This document shows, one piece after another, positions 51,930 to 60,424 of a stretch of DNA of 60,545 nt. A model generated the notes under the pieces. It ran no database searches and was not told the origin of the DNA. It was given only the letters and a program-made list of their open reading frames with translations. Every line of letters starts with the position of its first letter. Position 1 is the first letter of the stretch. The stretch lies in NCBI GenBank assembly GCA_964454015.1, contig CAYVQF010000033.1, positions 1-60,545 on the forward strand, written 5' to 3'. Origin of the DNA: CAYVQF01 sp964454015 (GTDB lineage: Bacteria > Myxococcota_A > Bradymonadia > UBA4248). The position numbers were made by a program, and so were the translations under genes.

Positions 51930-53741
51930 TTACTCGGTCGGCGGCGCGTCAGGGGCCGCTGGCGCGGCGAGGTCCAGGTCGCTTGGGCCGGGATCGTCGT
52001 TGTCTTCCGGGGCAGAGGCGTCGTCGCTGGCGCGGGCGACGGTCTCGACGGCGGCGGGCGCAGGCAGCTCGGCGTCGCCTGTAGGGGCTTGCTGGACCGG
52101 TGGGAGGGGCGCCGCCTCGGGCTGAGCCTCAGGCATGCCCGGGGGGACCGTCTCGGCTGGCGGCAGTGGCGCCTGGGCAGCGCTCGCCAAGAGCCCGGGG
52201 GCCGCGACATCTGGGGATTGGGCGGCGGCCTCGAAGGCCGTCAGGACTTGCCAGGCCCTCTCGCGGGTTGAGATGTCGGGGTAGCGTGGCGCCTGGTGGA
52301 TGCCGTAGCGCGCCAGAATGCGGGTCGCGTCGAGGCGTGCTTCTTGGGCGATGTTGATGGCGGTGCCGAGGATGCGGACACACTCCTGGGCTGAGTGAAA
52401 GCCCATCCCGTTACTGGCGCTGACGTAGTCCCAGCGCAGTTGGGCGCGCCACAGACGCTCACGCAGCGGCGCGAGCTCTGCTTCGGATGCGCCCGCTTCC
52501 ATGCAGGCGGCGACGTCGAAGTGGGCTCTGACGATGGCATCCTCGGCGTCGAGTTTGAGGTCATAGACTTTGGTTTGAATCTGCTCGACCCGGCGGCGAA
52601 TCTCTTCTTCACCCCAGCGGTGGCAGACGCCACACGAGGCGGCGATGTCGGCCAGGGGGCTTTGGATGTGGTGGTTGGTGAACTTCACGCCACCCTCCGT
52701 GCGGTAGGGCATGTGGCAATCGGCGCAGCTCACGTTGCGGTAGGCGTGGATGCCCGTGCTGAAGATCTCGTAGTCGGGGTGTTGCATTTTGATCATGCGG
52801 GTGCGGCTGACGGGGTGAATCCAGTCGTAATAGTCGGGCCGCTCGGCGAAATAGGCTTCGACGGCGTCCACTCCCAGGCCTTGGTCCCAAGGGAAGACCA
52901 GGTACTTGCCTTTGCCGCCAAAGGTGGGGGCGCCAGCGCGATTGTCCTCGGGGTTGTTGCCAAAGTAGTACTCGACGTGGCACTGGGCGCAGACCAGGGA
53001 GCGCATTTCTTGGTGGCTGGCTTCATCGATGTCGCGTCCTTGGCGGGCGAAGGCGTCGCGCAGCCCGGGGCGGCTGATGCGGAGGTTCATGGTGGCCGGG
53101 TCGTGGCAGTCGAGGCAGCCGATGGACTGGTCGATGACGCCGCGGAAGTGGTCGAAGCTCTGGTTGTAGAAGGCGGTGATACCCATGTCGTGCATGAGCT
53201 TGGGGACCTGGGAGCTCTTGCAGGTCCAACAAGTGGCGGGCTGGCCCGTATCGGTGCCGTCTTCGCGGGTGGTGCGCAGGGTCTCTTCGACGTCGATGAC
53301 CGAGTAATAGTGGCCGCGCGCTTGTTTGAAGTCCCGGCTAAAGGCGTAGCCGGCGAAAAGAATCACCTGACGTGGATCCAAAGTGAGATAGTCGCGGGGG
53401 TAGGAGCCGCCGAAGAGGGTGAGGGTGTCGCTGCGGCGCATTTTGCGGAAGGTTTCGTATTCGCGTGGATAATTTTGGCCCCAGATGGCGTTGTTGGTCT
53501 CCCAAGTGTCGACGGGGACCACCACGAACTGGGGTTGAATGGTCTCCCAGCGCCGCTCCATGATGGAGACCACCAGCATGCCGAGGGCGAAGGTGATGAT
53601 GAGGCAGAGCCCAAAGACCACCCAGGGGAGCCAAGTGTGCCAGCGTGTCTTGGCGGCGGCTTCGGCGTGATGGGCTGGCGGGGCCTCCGTCGCAGGTGCG
53701 GCAGAGGGGTTTTCACTTTTGGTTTCGCTTTCGTTGCTCAT
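51930..53741 (-). CDS. nrfA: Ammonia-forming cytochrome c nitrite reductase NrfA
   Basis: Reduces nitrite to ammonium in the periplasm, fed by NrfH. The 603-residue protein has the catalytic heme 1 as CWTCK (C171, K175) and four CxxCH hemes at C209, C251, C339 and C370. It also has MIKMQHPDYE with the active-site His region. The N-terminus is unusual: about 32 hydrophilic residues precede a single membrane helix (LPWVVFGLCLIITFALGMLV), so it may stay anchored. After about residue 500 an Ala/Pro/Asp/Glu-rich tail of 90-100 residues follows, absent from standard NrfA. AGGAAGG precedes the ATG. Confidence 0.95.
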   Translation of the reverse strand: MSNESETKSENPSAAPATEAPPAHHAEAAAKTRWHTWLPWVVFGLCLIITFALGMLVVSIMERRWETIQPQFVVVPVDTWETNNAIWGQNYPREYETFRKMRRSDTLTLFGGSYPRDYLTLDPRQVILFAGYAFSRDFKQARGHYYSVIDVEETLRTTREDGTDTGQPATCWTCKSSQVPKLMHDMGITAFYNQSFDHFRGVIDQSIGCLDCHDPATMNLRISRPGLRDAFARQGRDIDEASHQEMRSLVCAQCHVEYYFGNNPEDNRAGAPTFGGKGKYLVFPWDQGLGVDAVEAYFAERPDYYDWIHPVSRTRMIKMQHPDYEIFSTGIHAYRNVSCADCHMPYRTEGGVKFTNHHIQSPLADIAASCGVCHRWGEEEIRRRVEQIQTKVYDLKLDAEDAIVRAHFDVAACMEAGASEAELAPLRERLWRAQLRWDYVSASNGMGFHSAQECVRILGTAINIAQEARLDATRILARYGIHQAPRYPDISTRERAWQVLTAFEAAAQSPDVAAPGLLASAAQAPLPPAETVPPGMPEAQPEAAPLPPVQQAPTGDAELPAPAAVETVARASDDASAPEDNDDPGPSDLDLAAPAAPDAPPTE

Positions 53742-53776
53742 GGTCCTTCCTGGGATGAGGTCTCAGGCAGCGCAGG

Positions 53777-54451
53777 TCACGGGGCGGTCGGTATGGCCAG
53801 GGAGCGCGGCGCAGGGCGCGGAATCCCTGCCGATGGGAGAGAGGGGCGACGAACGTGCGGGCTCGAAGAGAGCGACTGGGCGAGGCCGTGGGGGGTCTCG
53901 CGGTGGCACTCCCAACAGAGGCGCTCATTGGCGCTGGAGCCCATGGCGGTGCGCATGATCTGGTGCTCGTGGCAGCGAACGCAGTTCTGTTGAATGACGG
54001 GAACGGCTGCGGGGTTGAGGACCAAGGTCTGGGGTTCTTGGCGCAGGGCGAAGACCCGGGTGTGACGCATGCCATCGGTGGCCTTGAAATAATAGGTGCG
54101 GAAGATGTTGTCTTGCGGGACGTGGCAATCGTTGCAGGTGGCCTCCTCGCGGTGCGAGCTGCGCTGCCAGGAGGCGTAATAGGGCGTCATGACATGGCAG
54201 TTGATGCAGGTCTCTGGAGCGTCAGAGAGGTAGGACGCGGCGTTGCTGACGCGGAAGAGCAAGAGGGCCATGCCACACAGCAGCCCGGCGACGGCCATGA
54301 GGATGAGACGGCGCTGGCGACAGGCCTGAATGAAGGAGTGGATGAGGGGCCCGACGCGGCGGGCGGGACGCATGGGGTTGAGTCGCCGCCAATAGAGGCT
54401 CAGATCTTCAGGTGGCTCCGGGGGTGGGGGGGCTTGGTTGACAGAGGACAT
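53777..54451 (-). CDS. nrfH: NrfH-type tetraheme quinol dehydrogenase
   Basis: Membrane-anchored NapC/NirT-family cytochrome passing electrons from menaquinol to NrfA. It has 224 residues: a Pro-rich cytoplasmic N-terminus, a single helix (LILMAVAGLLCGMALLLF), then four hemes CINCH (C82), CNDCH (C106), CVRCH (C157) and CWECH (C179). A Met follows the first heme (CHVM), where NrfH uses a Met ligand. The C-terminus is a Ser/Pro/Arg tail. ATG 54451 has AGGT 6 bases upstream. NrfA follows 35 bases downstream, the usual nrfHA order. Confidence 0.93.
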   Translation of the reverse strand: MSSVNQAPPPPEPPEDLSLYWRRLNPMRPARRVGPLIHSFIQACRQRRLILMAVAGLLCGMALLLFRVSNAASYLSDAPETCINCHVMTPYYASWQRSSHREEATCNDCHVPQDNIFRTYYFKATDGMRHTRVFALRQEPQTLVLNPAAVPVIQQNCVRCHEHQIMRTAMGSSANERLCWECHRETPHGLAQSLSSSPHVRRPSLPSAGIPRPAPRSLAIPTAP

Positions 54452-54592
54452 CTTGGCACCTACGGCGAGCCTGATGACGGACAAAGTCAAAACAGAGTGA
54501 CTATACCCAAATAGCCCCAGCGTGACAAGTCGGGTGACGGCGCGTTCTGCCTCACAATATGCGGCGGGGCGCATGTTTGCGTCGTCGCTGAG

Positions 54593-55021
54593 CTATTGGG
54601 TAGCAGCGTTGGCGGTGTCTTCTGTGGCCAGGGGTAGGTGCCAGTAGGTGGGCCCGCCAGCGAAGGCGAGGCGGCGCAGGCAGGGCGCGAGCACGGGTTG
54701 CTCTTTAGGCGGAAGCGGTCCGACGCTGGCCGTAGCCACGCCGAGGCGCCGCAGCGCCCCAATCCAGTGCTGCAGGAGGTGGAGGGCGGTGTCGCTGTCG
54801 CCCTGGGCCGCTGCAAGGCAGAGGCGGGTGACGCGGGCCTGGTCGCTGACCACGAAGAAGGAGAGCAAGCCAGCGAGGCGCTGGTCGATGAAGGCCGCCA
54901 GATTGTGGTGAAAGGCCAGGTCACACTGGGCATCGGCGTCGCTCTCGCCGTGGTGTCGCAGAAAGCGGTGGGCCATTTCCTGATGCTCGGCGCAAAGCCA
55001 CGTGATGACGATCCTTGTCAT
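54593..55021 (-). CDS. Possible GNAT-type acetyltransferase
   Basis: A 142-residue protein. DLAFHHNLAAFIDQRLAGLL, then FFVVSDQARVTRLCLAAAQG, then a helix HLLQHWIGALRRLGV, is the strand-helix order of GNAT domains. The acetyl-CoA-binding 'Q/RxxGxG/A' signature is not clear, so this is tentative. GAGGAG lies 7 bases before ATG 55021. It precedes nrfH by about 140 bases. Confidence 0.45.
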   Translation of the reverse strand: MTRIVITWLCAEHQEMAHRFLRHHGESDADAQCDLAFHHNLAAFIDQRLAGLLSFFVVSDQARVTRLCLAAAQGDSDTALHLLQHWIGALRRLGVATASVGPLPPKEQPVLAPCLRRLAFAGGPTYWHLPLATEDTANAATQ

Positions 55022-55113
55022 GGGTCTGCTCCTCGTTTGGTCACAACGACCCAGTAGAGCCGAGGGGCGCGGGCAGGCAAACTTTGGAGGTAGCTGGGGG
55101 GTGTCAAGCGGCA

Positions 55114-55839
55114 TCACCAGTGGTCACAGAGGTTGGCGGCGGCCCCCAGGGACCACTGTGGACAGGGCGGCGCTGGTTGGGGTGGTGGCGCCGCGCGCTG
55201 GGCTCTCTGGTGCAAGAGGATCTCGCGCCCCGTGCCACCTTGGGGGGCGCTCTGGGTGGGGTGCGGACAGCCTAGCCACGCCAGGGCGAGGGGATCGTCG
55301 TCGTCGTTGGCTTGGTGGTGGGCCGCGTCGAGGTCAGAGAGGGGGGCTTGGTGGGCCTGAAAGCGCCCGCGGAATTGGGCGTTGGTGGCGAGGATTTTGT
55401 CGATCTGCCTGCCCACCCGATGCCACAATACGAGGCCGCGTTGGCCCTCGTCGGTGGGTGCTGGAGCGGGGCCGAGGCGGAGCAAGGCTAGGCTGCGCCA
55501 GGCGTGGCAGAGGAGGTCCCAGGGCGGGGCGATGGGCGGCGGTGTCGCGGCGACGTGGTCGAGGTCAGAGGCGATGCCGAGGCCGGCCAAGTGGGTGTCC
55601 AGGATGGAGCGGTGCCAAGTGGCGAGCTCCTGGAGGTTGCGTTCGACCTGGTGAGCTGCCGTGTGGTCTCTGGGGTGATGCAGGGCGTCTTGGGCGGCGG
55701 CCAGCAGGGGCTCCCACGCGTCGTCGAGGTGTGTTTGGGCCGTCGAGAAGCGCGCTGGCGCGCTGACGCCAGGTGGCATGGTTGGGAAGTGAAGGAGTAG
55801 TCCCAGGCGGCAGAGGGCGACGGTGTAGGTGGTGTGCAT
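55114..55839 (-). CDS. Hypothetical protein
   Basis: A 241-residue protein with a hydrophobic N-terminus (TYTVALCRLGLLLHF), probably too short for a signal peptide. A His/Ala/Leu-rich helical body follows, then a Pro/Gln-rich tail. It is unusually rich in His and Trp, with no recognised motif. ATG 55839 is chosen over a GTG at 55851 for its GGGG upstream. It sits in a leftward run of envelope genes. Confidence 0.55.
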   Translation of the reverse strand: MHTTYTVALCRLGLLLHFPTMPPGVSAPARFSTAQTHLDDAWEPLLAAAQDALHHPRDHTAAHQVERNLQELATWHRSILDTHLAGLGIASDLDHVAATPPPIAPPWDLLCHAWRSLALLRLGPAPAPTDEGQRGLVLWHRVGRQIDKILATNAQFRGRFQAHQAPLSDLDAAHHQANDDDDPLALAWLGCPHPTQSAPQGGTGREILLHQRAQRAAPPPQPAPPCPQWSLGAAANLCDHW

Positions 55840-55902
55840 GTGGATCCCCACGCAAAGAGAGGCAGGCGCATCGTGACAAAGGTGGGGGTGGACTTGGCGC
55901 TG

Positions 55903-56889
55903 TCAACGCCTGGCGGCGGCTTCTCTGGCGAGGTCGCGGATCAGGTCCTCGTCCATTTGGATGGATGCGCTCTCGCGCAGGCGGGTGAGGAGGGCGTCGA
56001 AGTGGGTGTAGCGGGTTCGGTTGACGAGCTCTTCGCGCAGCCAGTCTTCGATGACGGCCAGAGGGGGGCGTTGTTCTTCGCGGCGGTGCTTCCAGAGGAT
56101 GAGGTGGACGCCGAAGGAGGTGAGTACGGGCTCGCTGAGGGGGGCGTCGGCGGAGAGGGCGAAGGCGGCGTCGGCGAAGGGCTGGACCACGGCACGAAAG
56201 ACGGGCTCTTTGCCGGGCATGGCGGGCACGGGCCTCAGAGGGAAGGTTAGGTCGATGTTGACGTCGACATCGAAGCCGGCCAGGAGGAGCTGGCGCGCGG
56301 CCGCGATGAGATCGGCGTCGCTGGGGGTCTGAGTGAGCAGGCGCTCCCGCAAGGACTGCAAGAGCGCGATGGCTTGCTGGATCTCAGCGTCGGTGCGGCT
56401 TTCTTGGGGCAAGGCAATGAGGAGATGCGAGGCCGTGACGAGGGTGGGGTTGCCAAAACCCAGGGCGAAGCTGTCGTAGGTGCTCATGAGGTCCGCGTGG
56501 CTGATGCTGTCGGCGCTGACGCTGCCCTCGACCTCGCGTTGGAGGAGGCGTTTGACCGCAGCTTGGCGGCGCAGCCAGCGCGCGCGATAGGGATCCAAGA
56601 CCTGCCGTGCCCGCGCTTCTTGAGCGAGGGCTGTGGTCTGGATGAGCTGGGCCAGGACCTCCGCCGCCGAGGCGGAGGGGGTGGCGTTTTGCGCGGCTTC
56701 CAAGTGCTCGGCGCTGATCCCTTCTCCGTTGACCGTGGCGATGATCGTCCCGTCGTCGCGGTGCGCGCGGTGGGTGTCTACCTCTTGGTGCGAGGATTGG
56801 CAGGCTGCGACCGCGCAGAACGCAATGGCCAACGCCACGGTGTTCTGCGAGAAGCTAGTGATTGGATTGGGAGCTTTGTTCTTCCACAT
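55903..56889 (-). CDS. Parvulin-like peptidyl-prolyl isomerase lipoprotein
   Basis: A 328-residue SurA/PpiC-type protein. The leader ends FCAVAAC (lipobox), then IIATVNGEGISAEHLEAAQN marks the N-terminal chaperone region. The parvulin domain starts TASHLLIALPQES and ends SFGVHLILWKHRREEQRPPL. Within it, the G-m...F..A.F.L region is FRAVVQPFADAAFALSAD. A role in outer-membrane protein folding is likely. The start overlaps the preceding small membrane gene by 35 bases, suggesting coupling; ATG 56889 or TTG 56895 may be used. Confidence 0.8.
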   Translation of the reverse strand: MWKNKAPNPITSFSQNTVALAIAFCAVAACQSSHQEVDTHRAHRDDGTIIATVNGEGISAEHLEAAQNATPSASAAEVLAQLIQTTALAQEARARQVLDPYRARWLRRQAAVKRLLQREVEGSVSADSISHADLMSTYDSFALGFGNPTLVTASHLLIALPQESRTDAEIQQAIALLQSLRERLLTQTPSDADLIAAARQLLLAGFDVDVNIDLTFPLRPVPAMPGKEPVFRAVVQPFADAAFALSADAPLSEPVLTSFGVHLILWKHRREEQRPPLAVIEDWLREELVNRTRYTHFDALLTRLRESASIQMDEDLIRDLAREAAARR

Positions 56890-57070
56890 CAGCAACTATG
56901 GCCACGCGAGACAGCTCGACGCCGAAGCGGATGACGATGAAGCCGATGAGGGCCGTCACCAAGCCACCGACGTAGTCTTTGGACGTAAGGAAGGTCAAGG
57001 TGCGAAAAAAGAAATAGATGCTGAGTCCGATGAGGAGGAGGCTGAGCACACTATAGAGCTTGGCGCGCAT
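56855..57070 (-). CDS. Small two-helix membrane protein
   Basis: A 71-residue protein with two membrane helices (LYSVLSLLLIGLSIYFFFRT and YVGGLVTALIGFIVIRFGV) and a short charged tail. ATG 57070 lies 65 bases after the previous stop, and the 3' end overlaps the parvulin start. No family was recognised. Its position between a multi-helix membrane protein and the parvulin suggests an accessory role. Confidence 0.65.
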   Translation of the reverse strand: MRAKLYSVLSLLLIGLSIYFFFRTLTFLTSKDYVGGLVTALIGFIVIRFGVELSRVAIVADVEEQSSQSNH

Positions 57071-57135
57071 GGTGGATCGCGGGTGAGTCGAGAGGTGAGG
57101 CTTGGCGCGGTGCGCCATCCTGGTGATGGCGAAGG

Positions 57136-57975
57136 TCAAGCCCAGTGAAGATAACCGTAAAACGCGCCGACGACAACGATGCCTGCGCAAAAGAGCAGGA
57201 TGAGGTTGCGTCGGTAGCGGGGGAGGTTGGCGCGGCTGCGCATGCTGCGGAGGTGGAGACGGCGATAATAGGTGTCGGCATCGAGGTGGATGGCTGGCAA
57301 GAGAAAGAACCAAAAGGCGGCCAATGCGGCGATGAAGACGTGGGCCAGATGGATGACGGCCAAGGCCTCTTGGTGTTGGGTGCCAAAGGCCTGGTGGAGC
57401 CGTTGCTGGCCCGATTCGCCATAGAGGGCGATGGCCGGGAGCAGGAGCAAGGCGAGGAGCAGTAACAAGCGCGGGTAGAACCACCGCATGAGTGGGGCGA
57501 AGCCAGCGGCGGGCGTGGTGCGCCTGCCTGGCTTGCTGGGCACGCGCCGCCGCGCCTTGGTGCGGCCGGCGACGCTGGCCGTGGCGAAGACAAAGAGGAG
57601 CAATAAGGAAGTGATCACCCCTGCGCCTTGCCATTCGTTGAGAGGCGCGAGGTCGTGGGGATCGAGGACGAAGAAAGGTGCCACCAAGGCCATGGGGTAG
57701 AGCGCCACCAGGAGTGTATGCTTTCGGGCCAAGATGCAAGCCCCGAGGACGACGAGAGGCTGGAGGTGGATCAAGACGATGGGGATGCGGGCCTGGCCCA
57801 TGGCAAATTCCAACGAGAGGGCGTCCCACGAGACGAAGAACCACAGCAGGCCGCCGCAGACCAGGGGCAGGATGAAATCGAGCGGCCTGAGGCGCAGGGC
57901 CTCGAGGCCGAGATCGGCGTCGATGATGTCTGCCGGGTGGGCGGTAGGGTTGAGGGGCGAGGGATCGCTTTCCAT
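57136..57975 (-). CDS. Multi-helix inner-membrane protein
   Basis: A 279-residue protein with an acidic N-terminus and six to seven membrane helices. Examples are FILPLVCGGLLWFFVSWDAL, LIHLQPLVVLGACILA, GVITSLLLLFVFATASVAG, LLLLLALLLLPAIALYG and LILLFCAGIVVVGAFYGYLH. Basic loops (RTKARRRVPSKPGRR) mark cytoplasmic sides. No transport or enzyme motif was recognised. It follows the substrate-binding lipoprotein by 5 bases, so the two are cotranscribed. Confidence 0.7.
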   Translation of the reverse strand: MESDPSPLNPTAHPADIIDADLGLEALRLRPLDFILPLVCGGLLWFFVSWDALSLEFAMGQARIPIVLIHLQPLVVLGACILARKHTLLVALYPMALVAPFFVLDPHDLAPLNEWQGAGVITSLLLLFVFATASVAGRTKARRRVPSKPGRRTTPAAGFAPLMRWFYPRLLLLLALLLLPAIALYGESGQQRLHQAFGTQHQEALAVIHLAHVFIAALAAFWFFLLPAIHLDADTYYRRLHLRSMRSRANLPRYRRNLILLFCAGIVVVGAFYGYLHWA

Positions 57976-57980
57976 GATGC

Positions 57981-59561
57981 TCAGAGCGCCTGCCAGGTGC
58001 CGCCCGGCTGGGGGCCTGGGCTGAGGACGAAGCGCTGGACGGCGCGCAGGAAATAGTCGCCGCTGCGCTTCTCGATCTGATAGGCGCCCAGATCGTCGCG
58101 CAGATGCCCATTGGCGGCGAAATCGAGGGAGGCCGTGGCGCCCGTCAGGGCGATGCTGCCTTCGCCAGCCAAGTGGGTGCAGGCCCGCGCGGCGAAATCT
58201 CCCGTGGCGACGGAGAGGGGGAGGCCAGCGTTGGGATCGGCGAGGCGGGGCAGGGTGTGGCTCAGGGTCAGGCCAGTGGCGCTGCGCGCCGTCGGGAGGG
58301 CGCACAGGGCCAACAACAGGGTGGTGGTGGCGTCGTAGACCAGGCCACCTCCGGCAGGAGGATCGCCGCCGAAACGGTCGCGAAAGCGCTGGGCAAAGGC
58401 GGCGTGGGCGTCGCCGTTGGCCACGAGGGGGCCAACGGCCTCGACGCGGGCGAGGTTGGCGTCGCGGCTCTGACGGATGGCCTCCGGGAGGGCTGGCAAG
58501 GCGCCATGGGAGAAGAGGTAGAAGGGGGTGGCGGTGCCCGCGCTCTGCAGGGCCTGATCGACCATGAGCATGAGCTCCACGGCCTCGGTCGTGCCCAGGA
58601 AAAGGACCAGGTCGGCGTTGGCCAGGGCGCTCATGGCGTCATCGACGCGGCTCTGATAGGCCTGGCGCCGTTGACCCGCGTCAGGGTAGGCGTCGGGGGC
58701 TGGGTAGGCGACGCTGTGCCAGCTCAGCTCGGGCAAGGCCGCGGTGATGGCGCTGTGCAGGGCCTCCCCGTAGAGGTCGTCTTTGGCAAAGGCGACGACC
58801 CGCGTGGGGGCGCGTGCGGCGATGCGGTCGGCCAGGGCTGCGGCGTGGTAGAGGTCGCTGGTGGTCAGGCGCCAGAGCAAAGCGCTGTCGTCATAGGCGG
58901 CGAGAGCAGCGGCGTGGGCCCAGGGGCTGACGAAGAGGCGTTCGCGCGGGAGGGCCAGCTCGCCGGTGATGGCGAGGATGTGGCTGCTGGTGAGGGCCGT
59001 GAGTAGCGCCGGGAGGCCCAGCTCGACCACCAAGTGGTTGGCGGCTTGTCGGGTGCTCTCGAGGCTCCCCGTGCTGCTGCAGACCACGACACCGGCGCGG
59101 GCCCCGCCTGGGAGCGCAGCGTTGCGGCTGAACTCATCGTGGGCCAGACGCAGGGCGTTCAGGGCGCCATTGGCGTTGGCTGAGAAGGCGGGCCCGACGT
59201 CGACCACGGCCCCAAGGACGGCGGAGCCAGCCGGGAGTCCGGCGCTCGGCAGCAGGAGCGTGGGGCAGCGCTCGGTGTCGATGGCGACGCATCGCTGGGA
59301 GGAGAAGTGACACAGGCGCGGCGTCGCGCCATCGACGAGGCAGTGGTGATGCTCCTGGCAGGGCTCGATGACTTTCAGCGAGGGGTCCTCGATGCAGCGC
59401 TGATCCGGGCCGCAGATGAGGCGCTCGCCTGGCGTCTGCAAGGCTTGGCAGGTCTCGTCGCTGGTGCACTCGGTAAAATCCAAGGCCAGGGAGCAGCCAC
59501 TCCAGAGGCCAAGAGCGGCGCTCATGAGGAGGAGCTTCCAGGGATGAGAGGCGTTGCGCAT
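57981..59561 (-). CDS. Type 1 periplasmic-binding-like lipoprotein with Cys-rich N-terminus
   Basis: A 526-residue lipoprotein (leader ending LWSGC). Residues about 25-100 hold an EB-like Cys-rich module (CTSDETCQAL, CGPDQRC, CQEHHHCLV). A branched-chain-amino-acid/Leu-Ile-Val type binding-protein fold follows. It has AGVVVCSSTGSLESTRQAAN, LPALLTALTSSHILAITG, VVAFAKDDLYGEALHSAI and ADLVLFLGTTEAVELML. No permease or ATPase lies next to it; the nearest partner is the multi-helix protein downstream. It may be a receptor rather than a transporter component. Confidence 0.8.
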   Translation of the reverse strand: MRNASHPWKLLLMSAALGLWSGCSLALDFTECTSDETCQALQTPGERLICGPDQRCIEDPSLKVIEPCQEHHHCLVDGATPRLCHFSSQRCVAIDTERCPTLLLPSAGLPAGSAVLGAVVDVGPAFSANANGALNALRLAHDEFSRNAALPGGARAGVVVCSSTGSLESTRQAANHLVVELGLPALLTALTSSHILAITGELALPRERLFVSPWAHAAALAAYDDSALLWRLTTSDLYHAAALADRIAARAPTRVVAFAKDDLYGEALHSAITAALPELSWHSVAYPAPDAYPDAGQRRQAYQSRVDDAMSALANADLVLFLGTTEAVELMLMVDQALQSAGTATPFYLFSHGALPALPEAIRQSRDANLARVEAVGPLVANGDAHAAFAQRFRDRFGGDPPAGGGLVYDATTTLLLALCALPTARSATGLTLSHTLPRLADPNAGLPLSVATGDFAARACTHLAGEGSIALTGATASLDFAANGHLRDDLGAYQIEKRSGDYFLRAVQRFVLSPGPQPGGTWQAL

Positions 59562-59569
59562 GGTGGGAC

Positions 59570-60424
59570 CTAGAAGGAGAGGGTGAGCCCGAGTCGACCC
59601 GGGGCGAGGGTGGGCGCGAGGCCGAGGCTATCATCGCTGGTGGCCACGAGGGTGTAGACCAAGTAGGCGATGCCCCCGGCCGTCACCAAGCCGCCAGAGA
59701 CGAACAAGAGGTCGGCGGCCAGGGCGTAGTTCGCGCCCAGGTCGGCGGCCTCACGTCGCTTGGCCAGGGTGTTGGCGTCGCGGAAGGCATCGTGTTGCTG
59801 GCTGGCGAGGACGGCCATGAGGCTGCCCCCGCCGAGGATGAGGGCGCCGCCGCCGAGGACGGCGAGAGGGGCCCAGAGGGGGCGCTCGGGTGCCGGTGGC
59901 GCGGGGGCCAAGGGCGCCGGAGGGAGTTCCTCAGGGGGGGGCGAGGGGCGGAGGTCGATGAGGCTGACCTCGTCTTCCTGCGGCGGGCGTTGGGGCGCGG
60001 ACTGTTGCGGCGTGTCGAGTGCTTGGAGCTTGCGAATCTGTTCGAGTCGGCGCAGGGCCTCGTCGCGGGCATCGAGGTCGGCACCGGGGCTGCGGACATA
60101 GCGGCCGAGGTAGTCGGTGGCTGTGTCAAATTGTCCCACCTGATCGGCGATGAGGCCAATGTTGAAGAGGAGGGCCGGATCCTCCTGGAGGGTGTAGGCG
60201 TGGATGAAGTGGCTGAGGGCCGCTTCGAGATCGCGCCGCTCGTAGGCCGCGACAGCCTGGCTGACGGCGGTATCGAAATCGTCGCCGTCGGCTTCGGGGT
60301 GGGGCACGGCCGTCGGCGCGGTGGTCTCGGCCTCGGGCCCGGCTTCCTGCGCGCTGAGCCATTGGGCGTGGGTGATGGCCAAAGCCAAGACAGAGGCTAG
60401 GGAGACGAACGAATTGCGTCGCAT
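59570..60424 (-). CDS. TPR-like secreted protein with C-terminal membrane segment
   Basis: A 284-residue protein with a signal peptide (VLALAITHAQWLSA), an acidic linker and two TPR-like units (AAYERRDLEAALSHFIHAYT, ALLFNIGLIADQVGQFDTAT). A Pro-rich spacer and hydrophobic segments (LAVLGGGALILGGGSLMAVL and ADLLFVSGGLVTAGGIAYLV) follow. This TPR/Pro/membrane arrangement is common in Myxococcota and of unknown function. It is the first gene in view of the leftward run, 8 bases before the binding-protein gene. The remaining 60425-60545 holds no gene I can support. Confidence 0.75.
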   Translation of the reverse strand: MRRNSFVSLASVLALAITHAQWLSAQEAGPEAETTAPTAVPHPEADGDDFDTAVSQAVAAYERRDLEAALSHFIHAYTLQEDPALLFNIGLIADQVGQFDTATDYLGRYVRSPGADLDARDEALRRLEQIRKLQALDTPQQSAPQRPPQEDEVSLIDLRPSPPPEELPPAPLAPAPPAPERPLWAPLAVLGGGALILGGGSLMAVLASQQHDAFRDANTLAKRREAADLGANYALAADLLFVSGGLVTAGGIAYLVYTLVATSDDSLGLAPTLAPGRLGLTLSF

